Counted from the first letter of the stretch, positions 49,278 to 61,677 are shown. The stretch: DNA of 64,000 nucleotides from Sycobia sp. Sy_11 (GCA_018907035.1 JACCIC010000036.1:434001-498000); one strand, 5' to 3'. Notes: generated by a model from the sequence alone, not told the origin. Made by a program: numbers and translations.

Positions 49278-49904
49278 CTATTTGTTCATGTAGAATGGCA
49301 GCACTATCATTATTGGCTGCTGGCCATTACCGAAGGCGCCAGTGACCTGTTGCATCACTTGTGCCATCATATTCGGGTCCGCTGGCTGCTCGCTTCTCTG
49401 CTGCACCGTAACTCCCGTATCTGTCTTTTCAGACGTCTGTCGTGTCGTCTTCGCCTCAGTGTCCGCAGGAATTTCCCCCTCCCAAGACGATACGTCAGGC
49501 GTATAACATCTTGGGAAATATGCGGACGAAAGCACGTCGTGTGCATCTCTGCCGCACCGGTAGCAGAAGCGTCTGCTGCGCGGCTGCGGGCAGTCTGAAT
49601 AGCGATGACCCTATTCGCCGCAGTTCCAGCATGCCAGTGCTGGAGTTACTTCCCTCTTACCCTGGGCAGCGCCATTTCCGTTCGTCCGCAGACGCACGGA
49701 ATCATTTTGGCCATTTGCGGATTGAGCAGCTGGTATGCACTTCTTGCTGCCCAATCCTGGCAGTGGCGTTGTTGGTAGTGAGGGGTAGGGTTTTGCGGGA
49801 GGGGTGAAGTTCGGAGATGGCGCTACTACTAAGTCCATCAGTGCCGGAATGGGTTTGGCTACCATTGGCTTACTGTATGGCTCATGTAGGCTTGCTCCTA
49901 GCAC
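49278..49904 (-). pseudogene. Gag nucleocapsid fragment
   Basis: Minus strand. A Pro/Ala-rich lead (49904 down) runs into a CCHC zinc knuckle, CWNCGE-stop-GHRYSDC, with TAG at 49613-49611. The frame continues through RRFCYRCGRDAHDV (a second, damaged knuckle) to the stop at 49278. Such knuckles belong to the end of Gag in retrotransposons and bind the element RNA. Here it lies downstream of integrase, opposite to the usual order. Confidence 0.75.
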
Positions 49905-50639
49905 AGTTTCCGTATCTAATCTGAACGGATTGTATTTAGGGCGGTATTCTGTTTTATTTTAGTGCGTTCTTTTGCATTCGTACTTTACGCTTAGACGCCT
50001 CGAGCGGTCCCATCTTGTGGGACGCCACTCCATCGGAGACGTACCCGTCGTTAGCCTCCAACAGCTCATACCTTTGCGCGAAGGGATTGTATATTAGCTC
50101 CTCATCTTCGCGTCTCAGCTCTTCGTGTGCTAACTCCTCTGTCCGTTCTTCTGGTGTTGTTCCGGTTGGTGTTGTGGTAGTTCTACGTCGTTCCGGACGG
50201 GGGCGATCGGTGTTGTCGATGGAGTTGGTAGTTTTACGTCGTTCCGGACGGGAGCCTGTACTAGCGGTAGGGGGAGGGAGGTTTTCCTGCTGTTCGATAT
50301 CTTAAGTTGGGCACGCTCGTGTCCAACAGGGATAGCGCGAACGATGTTTCGCTGACCGGTATTATAGTCTTCGGCGGTATCTCGCTTTCGTCGACCTCTT
50401 GGATCGAGTCGGGACTGAACTGGATCAAGTCCCTTTGTAGCTCGTTCAGGACTTTTGCTAATTCTTTCCCGTCTAGCGTATAGGTCGCTTCCTTGGGGAT
50501 ACCCGGACGCGCTTGCACAGTTCGTGCGTTCACGATTGTTGGGGTCTGATCCCGAGCTACGCTTAAATTGGGGAAATTGATCTTCGGGGGTATAGTTCTC
50601 CCCGGTCTGGTAAGTCTGGGCATATCCTGCCGCCGGAGT
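49905..50639 (-). pseudogene. Uncertain coding relic between Gag and integrase pieces
   Basis: The minus frame 50698-50261 continues past the integrase fragment as a Pro-rich, acidic product (NVARTVQARPG-like, DGKELAKVLNELQRDLIQF, PPKTIIPVSETS). It may be a more N-terminal part of Gag joined to integrase by deletion. I do not recognise it beyond that. The stretch 49905-50260 has no clear frame. Confidence 0.4.
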
Positions 50640-50905
50640 CCTCGGTATTTGTGCTGGCCTTTACTGACGGGGAAGGGCCCCATTTTGTCTGCTGCCACGC
50701 TGGCTCATGGGCCTTCTAAGTTTCGATGGACCATCAAGCCTGCCGGTGCTCTCTGAGACACCTTATGTATCTGGCATTCGGGTCAGTGCGTGGCATAAGC
50801 GTGGATGTCTCTACGCATCCCCGGCCAGTAGTAATGTTGGTTGACTTTGTGCGCAGTCTTCTCGACACCGAAGTGTCCTGATTTTGGAGTGTTGTGACAA
50901 TATAT
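50640..50905 (-). pseudogene. Integrase N-terminal fragment
   Basis: Minus strand. It shows the zinc-binding HHCC region (GHFGVEKTAHKVNQHYYWPG, then CQ after a TGA at the first expected Cys, 50785-50783) and the start of the catalytic core (AADKMGPFPVSKGQHKYRGL). A second TGA sits at 50707-50705 where a Trp is usual. Sequence similarity ends just after the first core strand, so the rest of the core, with two of the three catalytic acids, is absent. Confidence 0.8.
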
Positions 50906-51061
50906 ATCATACAAGATTCACTCTCTATCTTTATACGGTATCGTTAGTTTCCAGTCATCGGGACCTTCGCCTATGATGTTGATGAGCTCATTCGGACGGT
51001 GTTTGTAGAGCTTGTCTCCTCTAACTGTCCAGTCTGGATGTTTGGAGATCCAGTCTGGATC
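50906..51061 (-). pseudogene. RNase H to integrase linker
   Basis: Remnant of pol between the RNase H frame and the zinc-binding region; the frame is broken. Confidence 0.5.
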
Positions 51062-52690
51062 TCATTGTATGTTGTTAATTTTCTCATTGTACCATCTGTC
51101 TCTCTCAATAGAGGTTATCGGAGCGGTAGGGGACTGGGATTGTTGGGGGGGGGGTCTAGAGAGAGCATCTGGTACATGATGTAAGGCTCCTTTTCTGTGT
51201 ATAATTTTCATGTTGTACGCTTGAAGTGCCGTTGTCCATCTTGCTAGGCGGCCCGTCGGGTTCTTGAGGGTGTGTAGCGTCTTGAGATTACTATGGTCCG
51301 TTATGACCGTGAATCTTTCGCCTAGCAAGTATCCTCTGAATTTCTCCACCGCCCACAAGACAGCTAAGCACTCTTTTTCCGTCACCGTGTAATTCCCCTC
51401 TGCTTGGTTTAGAGTTTGACTCGCATATGCTATGGGGTGTTCTTCACCGCTGCTCTCTTGGCTGAGCACGGTCCCCAGTGCGTAGCTGCTTGCGTCTGTT
51501 TGGAGTATGTACGCTTTGTTTTGCCTAGGGCGAGCAAGCACGGGTGCTTGTGTTAGAAGTATTTTTAATTTGTCAAATGACTCTTGTTGGGCCGGACCCC
51601 AATGCCATTTAACATTTTTCTTCAACAGTTTGGTGAGTGGTAGTTTTATCTCAGCTACCGCTTTGATTAAGCGCGCATACCACCCGACCATTTCTAGAAA
51701 AGCCCGCAACTGTTTTAATTTGGTAGGCCTTGGATATTCGCTGACCGGGCAAACTTTATCCAGATCGGTGCGTAGGCCGTTCTTGTCTACTATGTAGCCT
51801 AGGTATTTAACCTCCGGGCAGCAGAACTCGGATTTACCTTTATTAATTTGTAATCCGACCTCGTTGAGGCGGGTGAGCACCGCGATTAGTTTCCGAGTGT
51901 GCTGCTCGAATGTCTTAGTGGCGACTATTATGCCGTCCATGTAGACGAAAACGGTCGGCTACCATTTCGGCCCGAAAATAAGGTCCATACCTCTTCGAAA
52001 GCTGGCTGGGGCCTTAGTCAGTCCGTATGGTAATCGAGTGTATTGGAAGAGCCCCTTCTGTGGGACTGCGAAAGCGGTGATTTTCTTGCTGCCTGGGTCT
52101 AAGGGGATCTGATGGTACGCTTGGCTCAGATCTATCTTGGATAGATACCGAGCATCCCTTAGGTTGTCTAATAAGACATCCATGTGGGGCAGTGGATATG
52201 CGTCTTTCCGTGTTACATGGTTCACCGCCCTGTAGTCGATACAGAAGCTAATTTTTCTGTCTTTCTTAGGCACAATCACGGGGCAACTGCTCCATGCGCT
52301 TGTTGATGATTCAGTAATACCCTCTGCCAGCAGCCGATCTATTTCGTTGTGTGCCTGTTTTAGTAGCCTGTCTGGGATTCGACGTACCCGTTGTTTGATG
52401 GGACGGTGCCCTTGTACATCGATATGATGCGGCTGCATCCGCGCTAGATGCACAGTTTTGCTCGGTGCGGGTATTAGGTCGTACAACACCCGATCGAGCT
52501 CCTGTCTTTCTGCCGTATTCAGACGAGCTACACCATTCACGGCTGCTATGGCAATGATCGTTTCCATAGGTACACTACCCGGCATCACGAAGTGTCGTGT
52601 TATTTTGCGGTTTGTATGCCACGTGGCGTTTGCAAAGTTGATGGTGGCCTTCATTACGGTTAGGATGTCCATCCCTATAATAGAAAGTTT
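51062..52690 (-). pseudogene. Ty3/Gypsy reverse transcriptase and RNase H
   Basis: Minus strand, one frame from about 52690 to 51062 interrupted by TAG at 51961-51959. The order is the end of protease/linker (IIGMDILTVMKATINF), RT fingers (AWSSCPVIVPKKDRKISFCI, DYRAVNHVTRKDAYPLP), palm (LSKIDLSQAYHQIPL) and active site VYMDG in place of YxDD, so the second aspartate is lost. The RT connection (KYLGYIVDKNGLRTD) and RNase H (LQTDASSYALGTVLSQ, YTVTEKECLAVLWAVEKFRG, TDHSNLKTL, LARWTTALQAY, PDALSRPP) follow. These motifs place it in Ty3/Gypsy. The stop and the active-site change make it inactive. Confidence 0.93.
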
Positions 52691-54096
52691 TGTTCAACTA
52701 TTTTCACACAAAAAAAACTAATAACTTCCCATAATATATGAATTTTCCAAAAAAAACTTAATAATTTCTAATAATTTTCAAAAAGATTTTATTTATTATA
52801 AGCAATTAAAGATTATTTATTAATACGGTTACTTTGTTATTTAATTGTATGAGTAATCCTGTTACTCATACATCTGTCTTATGTTTCAGCCACTCACTTT
52901 GGAGGTTATCTCCATTGGTGGTATCCTCATATCAGAATATGTTAATACTGCTACAGCAGTATAATTGTAATAGTCGTTTTCCTCCTCGAGTTGCTGTTAT
53001 AATAACACAACCTACGTAGGTTGCATGGTCATATTAATGCTCTTTCAATGGGTTTGTACGCTGTGTAATTTCCTCAAAATTTGACAGCTTTCACTTGAGG
53101 TTGTACTACCAAGCTTTTTTTTCAAACCTACTTATTTATTGTATGGTCTTCTCTTCTATTTCTATCCTTATTTATTTATTATATATTACGGTGGTGCCTT
53201 GTATAATTCTTCCTTTGCTTAGTGATTATGCTCGCTAATTTGGCAATTTACATATTTATGTGTGCCATGGTCTAGTATTCATGAGTATATTTCTATTGAT
53301 ATTTATCTCTACCTTATTTATATTTATCTTTTATATTTACACTTGCTTTAATTATAATTAGGCTTTGGATTTATATCTATTTTCGCTATATTTATATTTT
53401 GTATTTACATTGATTTAATTTATATTCATGTCTTCTATTTACAGCTATTATCATTGTATTTATTTTTTATACTTGCATCTGTTTTACTTTTATTTATGTA
53501 GTATTGAAGTTTATTGATTCAGTTATATTTACTTTGTTCTTATTATTGTTATAAATATTTTGTTATTGTATACGTTATTCATATACGCATGTTTATTCTG
53601 TTATAATATTATTCTAAGATTTATACGTATTTTGGTTATATCTATATTTTACATGTATCAGCTATATGTTGCTTGTACTGGAGTTATATAATCTTGAGCG
53701 ATGCCTATCCGTCTTCTTCTAATACTGAAGGAAACATGGTACAAATGCCGATGACTGATGTGATGGAGTTGTATTTATTCTCATACAACATTATTCTTTA
53801 CAAGTTTTCAGTATTACTCCTTTCTCATCATCATGCCTTGTTATTAGTATTATTATGCGTCATCAGCATCTATTTAATGCTGATACTGTATCTTGCTTAA
53901 TAATGCACGCTATTTTTTCTCTTTTTAGAAAAAAAGGAAGATTCTATTGTGCTTCAGCTGTCAGTTGGCATAGTCAAAATAGGGGGATAAAGGAATGAAC
54001 AATAACACTATGAATATGTATGTGAATAGTAGTGTAAGGGACCAGGATGATTTTAATATAGGGAACATGAACATCGAAAGGGGCAACGTTACACAC

Positions 54097-54140
<44 letters not shown>

Positions 54141-55222
54141 GAATAGATATGGTTATATAAATATATATTAGCAATATGTGTAAATGAATGTATGGTATAA
54201 TCAAACGTCAAATACAGAGAAAAAAGAAAGAATATATATATGCATGTAGAATAGTTATGTCAGATATGTATATATGTTATATATAATTTAAAGGATATAA
54301 AATGAATATAAGAAAGATATATAAAAGGTCAAGATAAAGAACGAAAAGAAGAAAACATATATGTATGCCTTACAACTGTATGCTAGATATATATTATACA
54401 TGTGTGAATAACGTAAGATATAATAAAATGAATATAATCCTGTAGCAGTTGAAAGCGAATATACACACACATGTATACTGAATATATATGTAACATTGAC
54501 AGTATGTAAACGATATCACTATTATTCTGTTTAAGTTCAGGATGATAAACACCGCAGATAAATGTCACTCAAGATACTTGTTGCTATTACTAAAGCGAGC
54601 AAGCACGTTGTGAATATTTACTCATTGATAACATTAAAGATTAATTTTCATAATAACAATATTTAATGTTAATTGTTCCCAGAACTATTAATTACTTGTT
54701 CTGCTTAGTGTTTAAGATCCTTGGAAAGTGTACATGTTTACATTCCATGTCCTTTCTTGCTACCTTATTATATGTAAAAGCATATAGTATTATACAATAC
54801 TATTACATATATGTTATCAACACTGTAACTTCTGCTACCGCATTTTCGATGGGGATTAATATTAACCGGGAGGGACGGGAAAAAAAGAAAGAAAAAGACT
54901 ATCAGAAAATATCAAAATAATATAAAGCATACCTTGCGGTTTAATAATGCTATCGCAGCCGCTCGTTGCTACGACGCATATCTGCGCGCGCGGTTAAGAT
55001 GGCCGTCCGACGGCGTGGTCAAACCGACCTTCCTTTTCTGCTGTTTCTTTTTCTCTTTCTTTTTCTCCGGGGATTTTACAGAATTTTTCGCGAACAATAA
55101 TATACTTGCGACTAACAAGTAAATAATCCGCGAATAAATAAAATGGATGGTCCGCGCGGCGTCCTCTTTCCACCAAATTTACTCGCATACACTTTTCGCA
55201 CGTGTATGTATGTGTCACGGGC
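52691..55222 (-). other. AT-rich segment where protease/Gag would be expected, plus leader
   Basis: Similarity to pol breaks off near 52695. To about 54800 the sequence is T-rich (on plus) with no ORF of note. It includes an (AT)n run at about 54104-54132 and a palindromic aacctacgtaggtt near 53010. From about 54820 it becomes GC-richer, as a 5' leader would be. The normal Gag/protease genes are missing here, so this may be a later insertion or replacement. Confidence 0.5.
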
Positions 55223-55240
55223 CTCACGCTATGGGCGCCA
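55223..55240 (-). promoter_or_regulatory. Primer binding site (tRNA-Lys type)
   Basis: On the minus strand, two bases after the LTR end (...GTTACA AA), the sequence reads TGGCGCCCATAGCGTGAG. TGGCGCCC is the complement of the 3' end of tRNA-Lys used by gypsy-type elements. This fixes the element's orientation. Confidence 0.7.
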
Positions 55241-55242
55241 TT

Positions 55243-55841
55243 TGTAACGGCATTTTCGCCGTTCACCTTACCTTATTTTCGACACTGCACGTAGCCGTGG
55301 ATACTCCGCTTCCACCTAGACCGTGGTAAAGAGAATCGGGAGAGAAAAAGAAAGTAATCCACGCGGAGTTTAGATTTGACATAGGCTTCGCGCTTTTTAT
55401 TTATGTACACACACACTCTCAAATACGCGTTACACTGATACTGCACACGCAATCGTCTCACACACACACTCTCACACGTATTTAACTGCGCAGATTCCGC
55501 GACACTTCCAACGGTTACGATTACAAGCTAGCACGAAACACGGGGGACGGGGAGACGCGATAGGGACATATACGGGCGCACAATACACTAGGGGATATAA
55601 TCGCGGCGCGGGCGCGGCGGCGGCGGACGTGACTAACCTAAGAGCTAGCGCACACAGCAGTCAAGTACTTGCCTGCGTACTTCACAGCGGCACGTCCTCA
55701 GCCTTCGTTGGGAACAGCTGCCGGGTGCGGTGGTAGCCACTATCGTCCTCTCCTGCTCGATACACGTCAAGCGGACCGCGAACCTTCGTAGCGTGGAACA
55801 AGTGTTCGTCAGATCCTCCCTGCCTTCAAAGCCGTCTCCAA

Positions 55842-55888
<47 letters not shown>

Positions 55889-56116
55889 CTCACGATGCGG
55901 AGCTGGAAATCCTCGTATGCTTAGGACGACGAAAAACGGAATATAGAGATAATGACAACGCGTCGGTCTCGTAGCGTGGCCCGGTAGAGAAGAACGCCTT
56001 CGCTTCTGTCTCGTTCGAGCGTCGCGTTGCGCGCGCACTTTTGGCAGCGCGACTGTATTATTCGCGCTTACGCGCGCATGCGGTTTGAAACGCAGGGACC
56101 GTCGATCGGGACGGTT

Positions 56117-56119
<3 letters not shown>
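55243..56119 (-). repeat. Right (5') LTR
   Basis: 877 bp from TGTAACGG to CGGTTACA, which are mirrored ends. It is GC-rich in the R/U5 part and contains an (AT)n run at 55843-55884 within U3. It is flanked on the right by (AT)n, as the left LTR is. Confidence 0.85.

Positions 56120-56170
<51 letters not shown>
56120..56170. repeat. (AT)n microsatellite, LTR insertion target
   Basis: TA run continuing the one that ends at 47720; the retroelement split it. Confidence 0.9.
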
Positions 56171-56175
<5 letters not shown>

Positions 56176-57083
56176 TATTATATTGTACATATTATATATA
56201 CACATTTTAAATACGGTTTCTACTGATAAATATTGTATTGGCGTGTACGGCGGTTGATTTACAATATACCGTTGGCTCAAGACGATTTCTATAGGCAGTT
56301 GTTTGTCCGGATGACAGAATGCAATGTCCAGGTGTCTCTGGGCGATTTCTACGGGGAATATTGTGTTATTTGATACAAAAGGACGTCCAGGTATGAGGAA
56401 ATCAACTTTTATGGGAAGATTCGTGTCGGGACGTTGAAATATGATATCTAGATCTTTCCGAAATATTTCTACGGGGAATATTGTGTTTAATCGTTAGAAA
56501 GCGATGCTAGCTTTCTCGGCACGACTGCTACTGGGACTATCGTGTTTAGTTAGTAGGAAACAATGTTTCGGTATGTCGAGATATCTTCTAAGGGGAGTTT
56601 CATGTTCGGATCATAGAATGCGATTTCCATATGTTATGGATCGACTTCTACAGGGAGTTTCATCTTCGGACGGTAGAAGATGATGTCCAGGTATATCGAG
56701 ACGATTTAAACGGGGAGTATCGTGTTTAGTTGGTAAAAAACGATGTTCAGGTATGTCGGGACAACTTTTACGGGGAGTTTCGTGTTCGGATGATAGAATT
56801 TCGTGTATAGTTGGTGGGAAACAAAATTCAGGTATGTCAGTACGACTTCTATGAAAAGATTCTTATTCTATCATTCGAACACTCCCAGTAAGAGTCGTCC
56901 CGGGATACCTAGACATTGTATTCTACCTCCCCAACACAAAACTCTCTATAGCAGTCGTCCCGAGACATTTCCAAAACTCCGAACATGATACTCTCCGAAA
57001 ACATTGTCTCGAGACACTTGGACATCTTTTTCTACCGCTTGAACTCAAAAGTACAATTTTATCCATCGAATCCATATTTAATA

Positions 57084-57125
<42 letters not shown>

Positions 57126-57170
57126 ATAAAATGGTCGACAAAATATCAACTTTTTGAAGTGGACGCTACA
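56171..57170 (-). repeat. Right arm B: second copy of the 60-bp repeat arm
   Basis: Nearly identical to 44511-45530 (differences mostly in the first 110 bp and in the (AT)n length at 57088-57122), in the same orientation, 11.7 kb away. Confidence 0.9.
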
Positions 57171-57596
57171 TTGAACCACCTAGCCGATATATACTCGCTC
57201 TCTACACATATGATTTTTCAATATATCTTTTTTTCGGACACTATACAGATATTGCATCCGGTTGCATCCCGCAATATTTGAAATTATTATTAACTTATTA
57301 AAAAAGGAGCCCGAAAGTTGAAGACGAAATTACACTCACTTTAATGCGTTTTGAATAGCCAAAGAAGATTAAGCTCCTACGATAAACAAAATATTGTCGA
57401 GGACAAATTAGACATTGTTTCTTCTTTTAGAGGCGCCGTGCCGCCGGACTGTTTGTGGATCCGAAAAGTAGGCGAGAAAAACATATCGTTATAAAATTTC
57501 TACGAAGGTCTCTCTCCCAAATAATTTAAAATCATTCTTCTTAATTTTATATATATTATTTGCTAATAAATACAATTATATGTAGATGTTTATGTG

Positions 57597-57648
<52 letters not shown>
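57171..57648. repeat. Arm flank, duplicate of 45531-45998
   Basis: Differs from the first copy by very few bases. Ends in an (AT)n run at 57598-57648 that received the mariner. Confidence 0.85.
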
Positions 57649-57652
<4 letters not shown>

Positions 57653-58931
57653 GTTGTCAAATATCTCCCTTCCGCTTTTTTGTTCTTCATTCAATGCTTT
57701 ATAAAAAGTGTTACTTTGGTCTGATTTACTTCAAATATGCGCCGTTTTGTTCGATAATCTGTTTCCATCCAGACGGCAACTTCACAATACCCCTCTCCTA
57801 GAAACCCCTTTCCTTATGTGCGAAGAACTCGGACAGTCACTTTTCACAAGCCTCTTTTGAGTCCAACTTTACACCACCAAGGGCGTTCGACATGGACAGG
57901 AATAGGTGGTAATCACTTGGCGCTATGTCCAGGCTATATGGTGGATGCGATAAAATCTCCCATCCGAACTCCCGTAGTTTCTAACGAGTCATCAACGAAG
58001 TGTGTGGTCTGGTGTTGTCCTGGTGGAATACTACACCCTACCTGTTCGCCAATTGTGGACGCTTCTGGTCGATAGCCTCCTTCAAGCGGTCCAGTTGTTC
58101 ACAGTAGATGGTAGAATTAAGCGTCTGGCCATATAGGAGCAGCTCATAGTGGATGATTTCCTTCCAATCCCACCAAACACACAGCAAAACCTTTCTGTCC
58201 ATCAATTCCGGCTTAGTCACTGCTTGGAACGGTCCAACGGCCTTGGACTACGACTGTTTTCGCTTGATATTGTCGTATGGGATCCATTTTTCGTCGCCAG
58301 TCACCATCCGCTTCAAAAATGGGTCGAGTTCGTTCCGTTTCAGCAGCACATCGCAGACGTTGATTCTGTCTAGAAGTTTTTTTTTGCGTCAAATCATGCG
58401 GCACCCAAGCATCAAGCTTTTTTTTGTATGCAGCCTTCTGCAGATAGTTTCAAATGGTTTGGTGACTAACTCTCATCTCCTGGGTGATATCACGAGCTGC
58501 CACATGCCGGTCTAACTCGATAAATTCCATGATTTGATCGCTATTCGTCGTCACAGGTCTTCCGCCGGCTGGCTTATCCATGGTGTCGTTTCCACCGGCT
58601 CGGAATCGTCGAAACCGTTCCTCTGCGATTCGAAGGATAGCGTGCCATCCCCCAAAACACCATTAATATCACGGAACGTTTCTCTAGCGGATTTGCCTTT
58701 GACGAAGGAAAACTTTAAAATAGCGGGAATTTCGGCGTTAGTGAACTCCATGTTTACACGTCTATAACTTTTGAACGGAATATCAAAACTAATCATGCAT
58801 AGCGTCGTTTTGTACGTTATGTCAAGACCTTTCAAATGATGTATAACATTGCCAGATATGAGCTCTGCAGCGCTTTGTACATAGTTGCGAAATTCATAAG
58901 ACAAAAAGGCGGAAGGGAGATATTTGACAAC

Positions 58932-58935
<4 letters not shown>
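57649..58935 (-). mobile_element. Mariner element, full length, inactive
   Basis: 1287 bp with matching terminal inverted repeats (TTAGGTTGTCAAATATCTCC... / ...GATATTTGACAACCTAA) and TA on both sides. Transposase is on the minus strand with the start at 58751 (MEFTNAEIPAILKFSFVKGK). It has a GDEKWI-type catalytic region near 58300, LLCVWWDWKEIIHYELLLYG near 58170, and the HQDN and SPDIAPSDYHLF-type end near 57900-58030. Stops and frameshifts remain, so it is not active. It is better preserved than the 34.3-kb copy. Confidence 0.92.

Positions 58936-58997
<62 letters not shown>
58936..58997. repeat. (AT)n microsatellite
   Basis: TA run directly adjoining the mariner's right TA; with the run at 57598-57648 it was probably one tract before insertion. 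Confidence 0.9.
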
Positions 58998-59003
<6 letters not shown>

Positions 59004-61677
59004 TATATATGATGATTGGCGACAACGATTTTCATTTTCATTAATTATCATTTATCATATGATGCTATGAATAATTGAGTTAAACATTTATTACAATGTA
59101 ACATATAAATAATTTGAATTTTTAAGTCGATAGTCTTGTTTAATCATAAGTTATTATTCGATATTTTTTGTTTTCAAAATGATTCATATTCCATTATATA
59201 CATGCTTATTCTATTATTTACAATATAAAATGTATGCTGTTATGTAAAACATAGGTTTATTAATAAGATATTAATAAGGAACATATACTGTTTTTATTAT
59301 TGTTTTACTTCAAAAAATACATTTTTATAACTCAAGGAACGTTTGTAATAAAGAAAGATAATTTGTTCTTAATTTATTTAATTAAAATTACTTGATCTTT
59401 AATAATAAATTAAAAATAAATGTGAATTCTGTACAGGGAGGATACTACAAACAAATATTTCTTATAATAAATTAAGTAAGTACACCTAATAAATTTAAAT
59501 TTTAATAATTTTGTTATTAATATTTAAAAATGTTTTATATTAAAGTTTAATAATTTATACATCTAACATTTACTTATATCTTTTTATTTACTTGAAAAAA
59601 ATTATAGAGTTATTAATATTTCCATATGAATATTTAATTTATATTTGATAATACTCATATTGAAAATAAAAAAAACAATTATTGATGTATAGGCCATTTG
59701 TGAAAATATAATATTAAATTATTGTTGTAATATATTATCGTTTAGAATATTTTATTTATCGACATCATCATTGGTTGACTTTGAATATAAATGGAGACCC
59801 AAAAATAACGAGAATCATTTTATTATTATAGAGATGTTTCGTTTGTACAAGTAATTTATTCCTGTACAGTTAAACAAGAAAATTATTATGCCATTTGAGA
59901 TGAGAGATTCTATATTTATAATTCTATAGAAAAAATACAGTAGCAGATCCTTTTATCATACATAGAATAAATCATACGAGGGTTTTCATTTTGAAAGCAT
60001 AAAAATAGTGACATAATAATAATAATCAGTGATGTTTGAATAAACATCTGGTCAATAACTGATATAAATAGGTCGTAAAGCCCAACACACTCATTTGTCA
60101 AGATGATTGCTGCACGATTTTAATATTTTTATTTGGCGGTATTGAAAAAGTTGAGACGTTGAAAAAATACCCTATCACAAATGTACTTTGGATTGCCAGT
60201 TAAAAAATCCACATTGAAGCCAGTGAAAATCATACATGGGTTTCAATTGATTTTACTAAATTTTTACCTAAATTATCAAGAAAATCTATATGGACATCTA
60301 ACAACATCCAAATGAAAATTCAGTCAATAAAATTATAAAAATCTGTCATTGAATGAGTTTTCACTAAATTTTTTAACTCCAATTCAAACCACATTTTTAT
60401 AATAACAGCCAATCAGTGGACCACAGAATAAGATTAGTTAACGCTAAGCACTGCTATGTCTAATTCAGCAGTTTTGACAATAACATGAGATGCCACCAGT
60501 CATTTACCAACCCTACTATATCTGAATCTCAAGTCAAATTTGTCTTATTTCCAGGATCTGAATGATAACAGCAAATATTTCAACTCTTTTAACAGTAAAA
60601 TGAAAATCACTGGAATTATAAAGTTCATAAGATTTCAGAACTTTTGATAAATAGAATAATTTAATACTTCTCGTTGATTTTGGGTCTTCTTCCCTGTGGA
60701 TATATATTTTTTGTTGTTTAATGCATTATATAATGTAATTAATTAAACTAAATAATATCTTTTTGAATAAAAGACCTTTTCATTTTTACTAATGCTATTC
60801 TTGAACGAAAATCACGTTGAAATGAATAATTTCCGAATACAATACTTCAAAACCATATTCCAATACAGTAATTAAAATTACTTAAAAAATCTTTAAGTCA
60901 TATCATTTTTCTCATTGCATACAAAATTTTATGATTTATTTGTATTTTATTTTATTGTAGGAATAGAAAATAAATATCTTAATAATAAGTATTTAATTTT
61001 CTTTTTATAACTGTATCTACTCAATGATTCATAAATGTTACAATCTGTATATTATGAATGTATTCGTGTACTTTTGTGCATATAGTACTTTTATAATGCA
61101 ATAGGTATTATAAATTTAGAATTATATAAAAATATGATAAAAGCAATAACAAAATGTTTATACTATAAAATTAACTCATCAGTTTAACTTTGAAATTTAA
61201 GTTCATTTTTAACAACAAAAGTTTGATTAATGTACAAATTTTAGACCAGGCAATCATCATATAAAAGAAGTATGCAGTGATTAGTTTTACATTATAAACC
61301 ATTGTATCATAAATTTTTTTACTGTGTAATAAAATTCTCAATAATGTAAAAATGTTATGATTCTTCTTTCATAAATATTATCAAATGCACGAGTCTTTTT
61401 GCTTAATTTATGTGATAGCTTTGCTTGAATCACATTAATCAGTCACGTACATAATCACATATAGATTTAAAAAAATAATTCTGTGCAACCACTCAACTAG
61501 TACATAAATAGTAACAATTATTTCCTATCACCTTTCATGTTGATTTGCACATTTACATTACTTCACTAAAGTAGAAATTTCTTTATTCCTGCTCGTTTTC
61601 GAATTCTATCATTGGATTCCCATTGATGATAGAAGTGATTGTATAAAAGTCTTAAAAACTGTATATATTTTAGGGAT
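58998..61677. other. AT-rich intergenic and EHD 3' UTR
   Basis: No gene recognised. The part next to 61678 is the 3' UTR of the minus-strand EHD gene; a TTTATT (AATAAA on the minus strand) near 61580 could be its polyadenylation signal. Confidence 0.5.

Larger units (their letters stand above)
47721..56119 (-). mobile_element. Ty3/Gypsy-type LTR retrotransposon, rearranged and inactive
   Basis: About 8.4 kb inserted in an (AT)n run. The right LTR (5' LTR in element orientation) is 55243-56119, followed inward by a tRNA-Lys-type primer binding site. The left LTR shares only about 490 bp with it. In element orientation the recognisable order is leader, AT-rich segment, RT, RNase H, partial integrase and a gag nucleocapsid fragment. 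Gag therefore lies on the wrong side of pol. Stops and a changed RT active site show it cannot move by itself. Confidence 0.88.
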
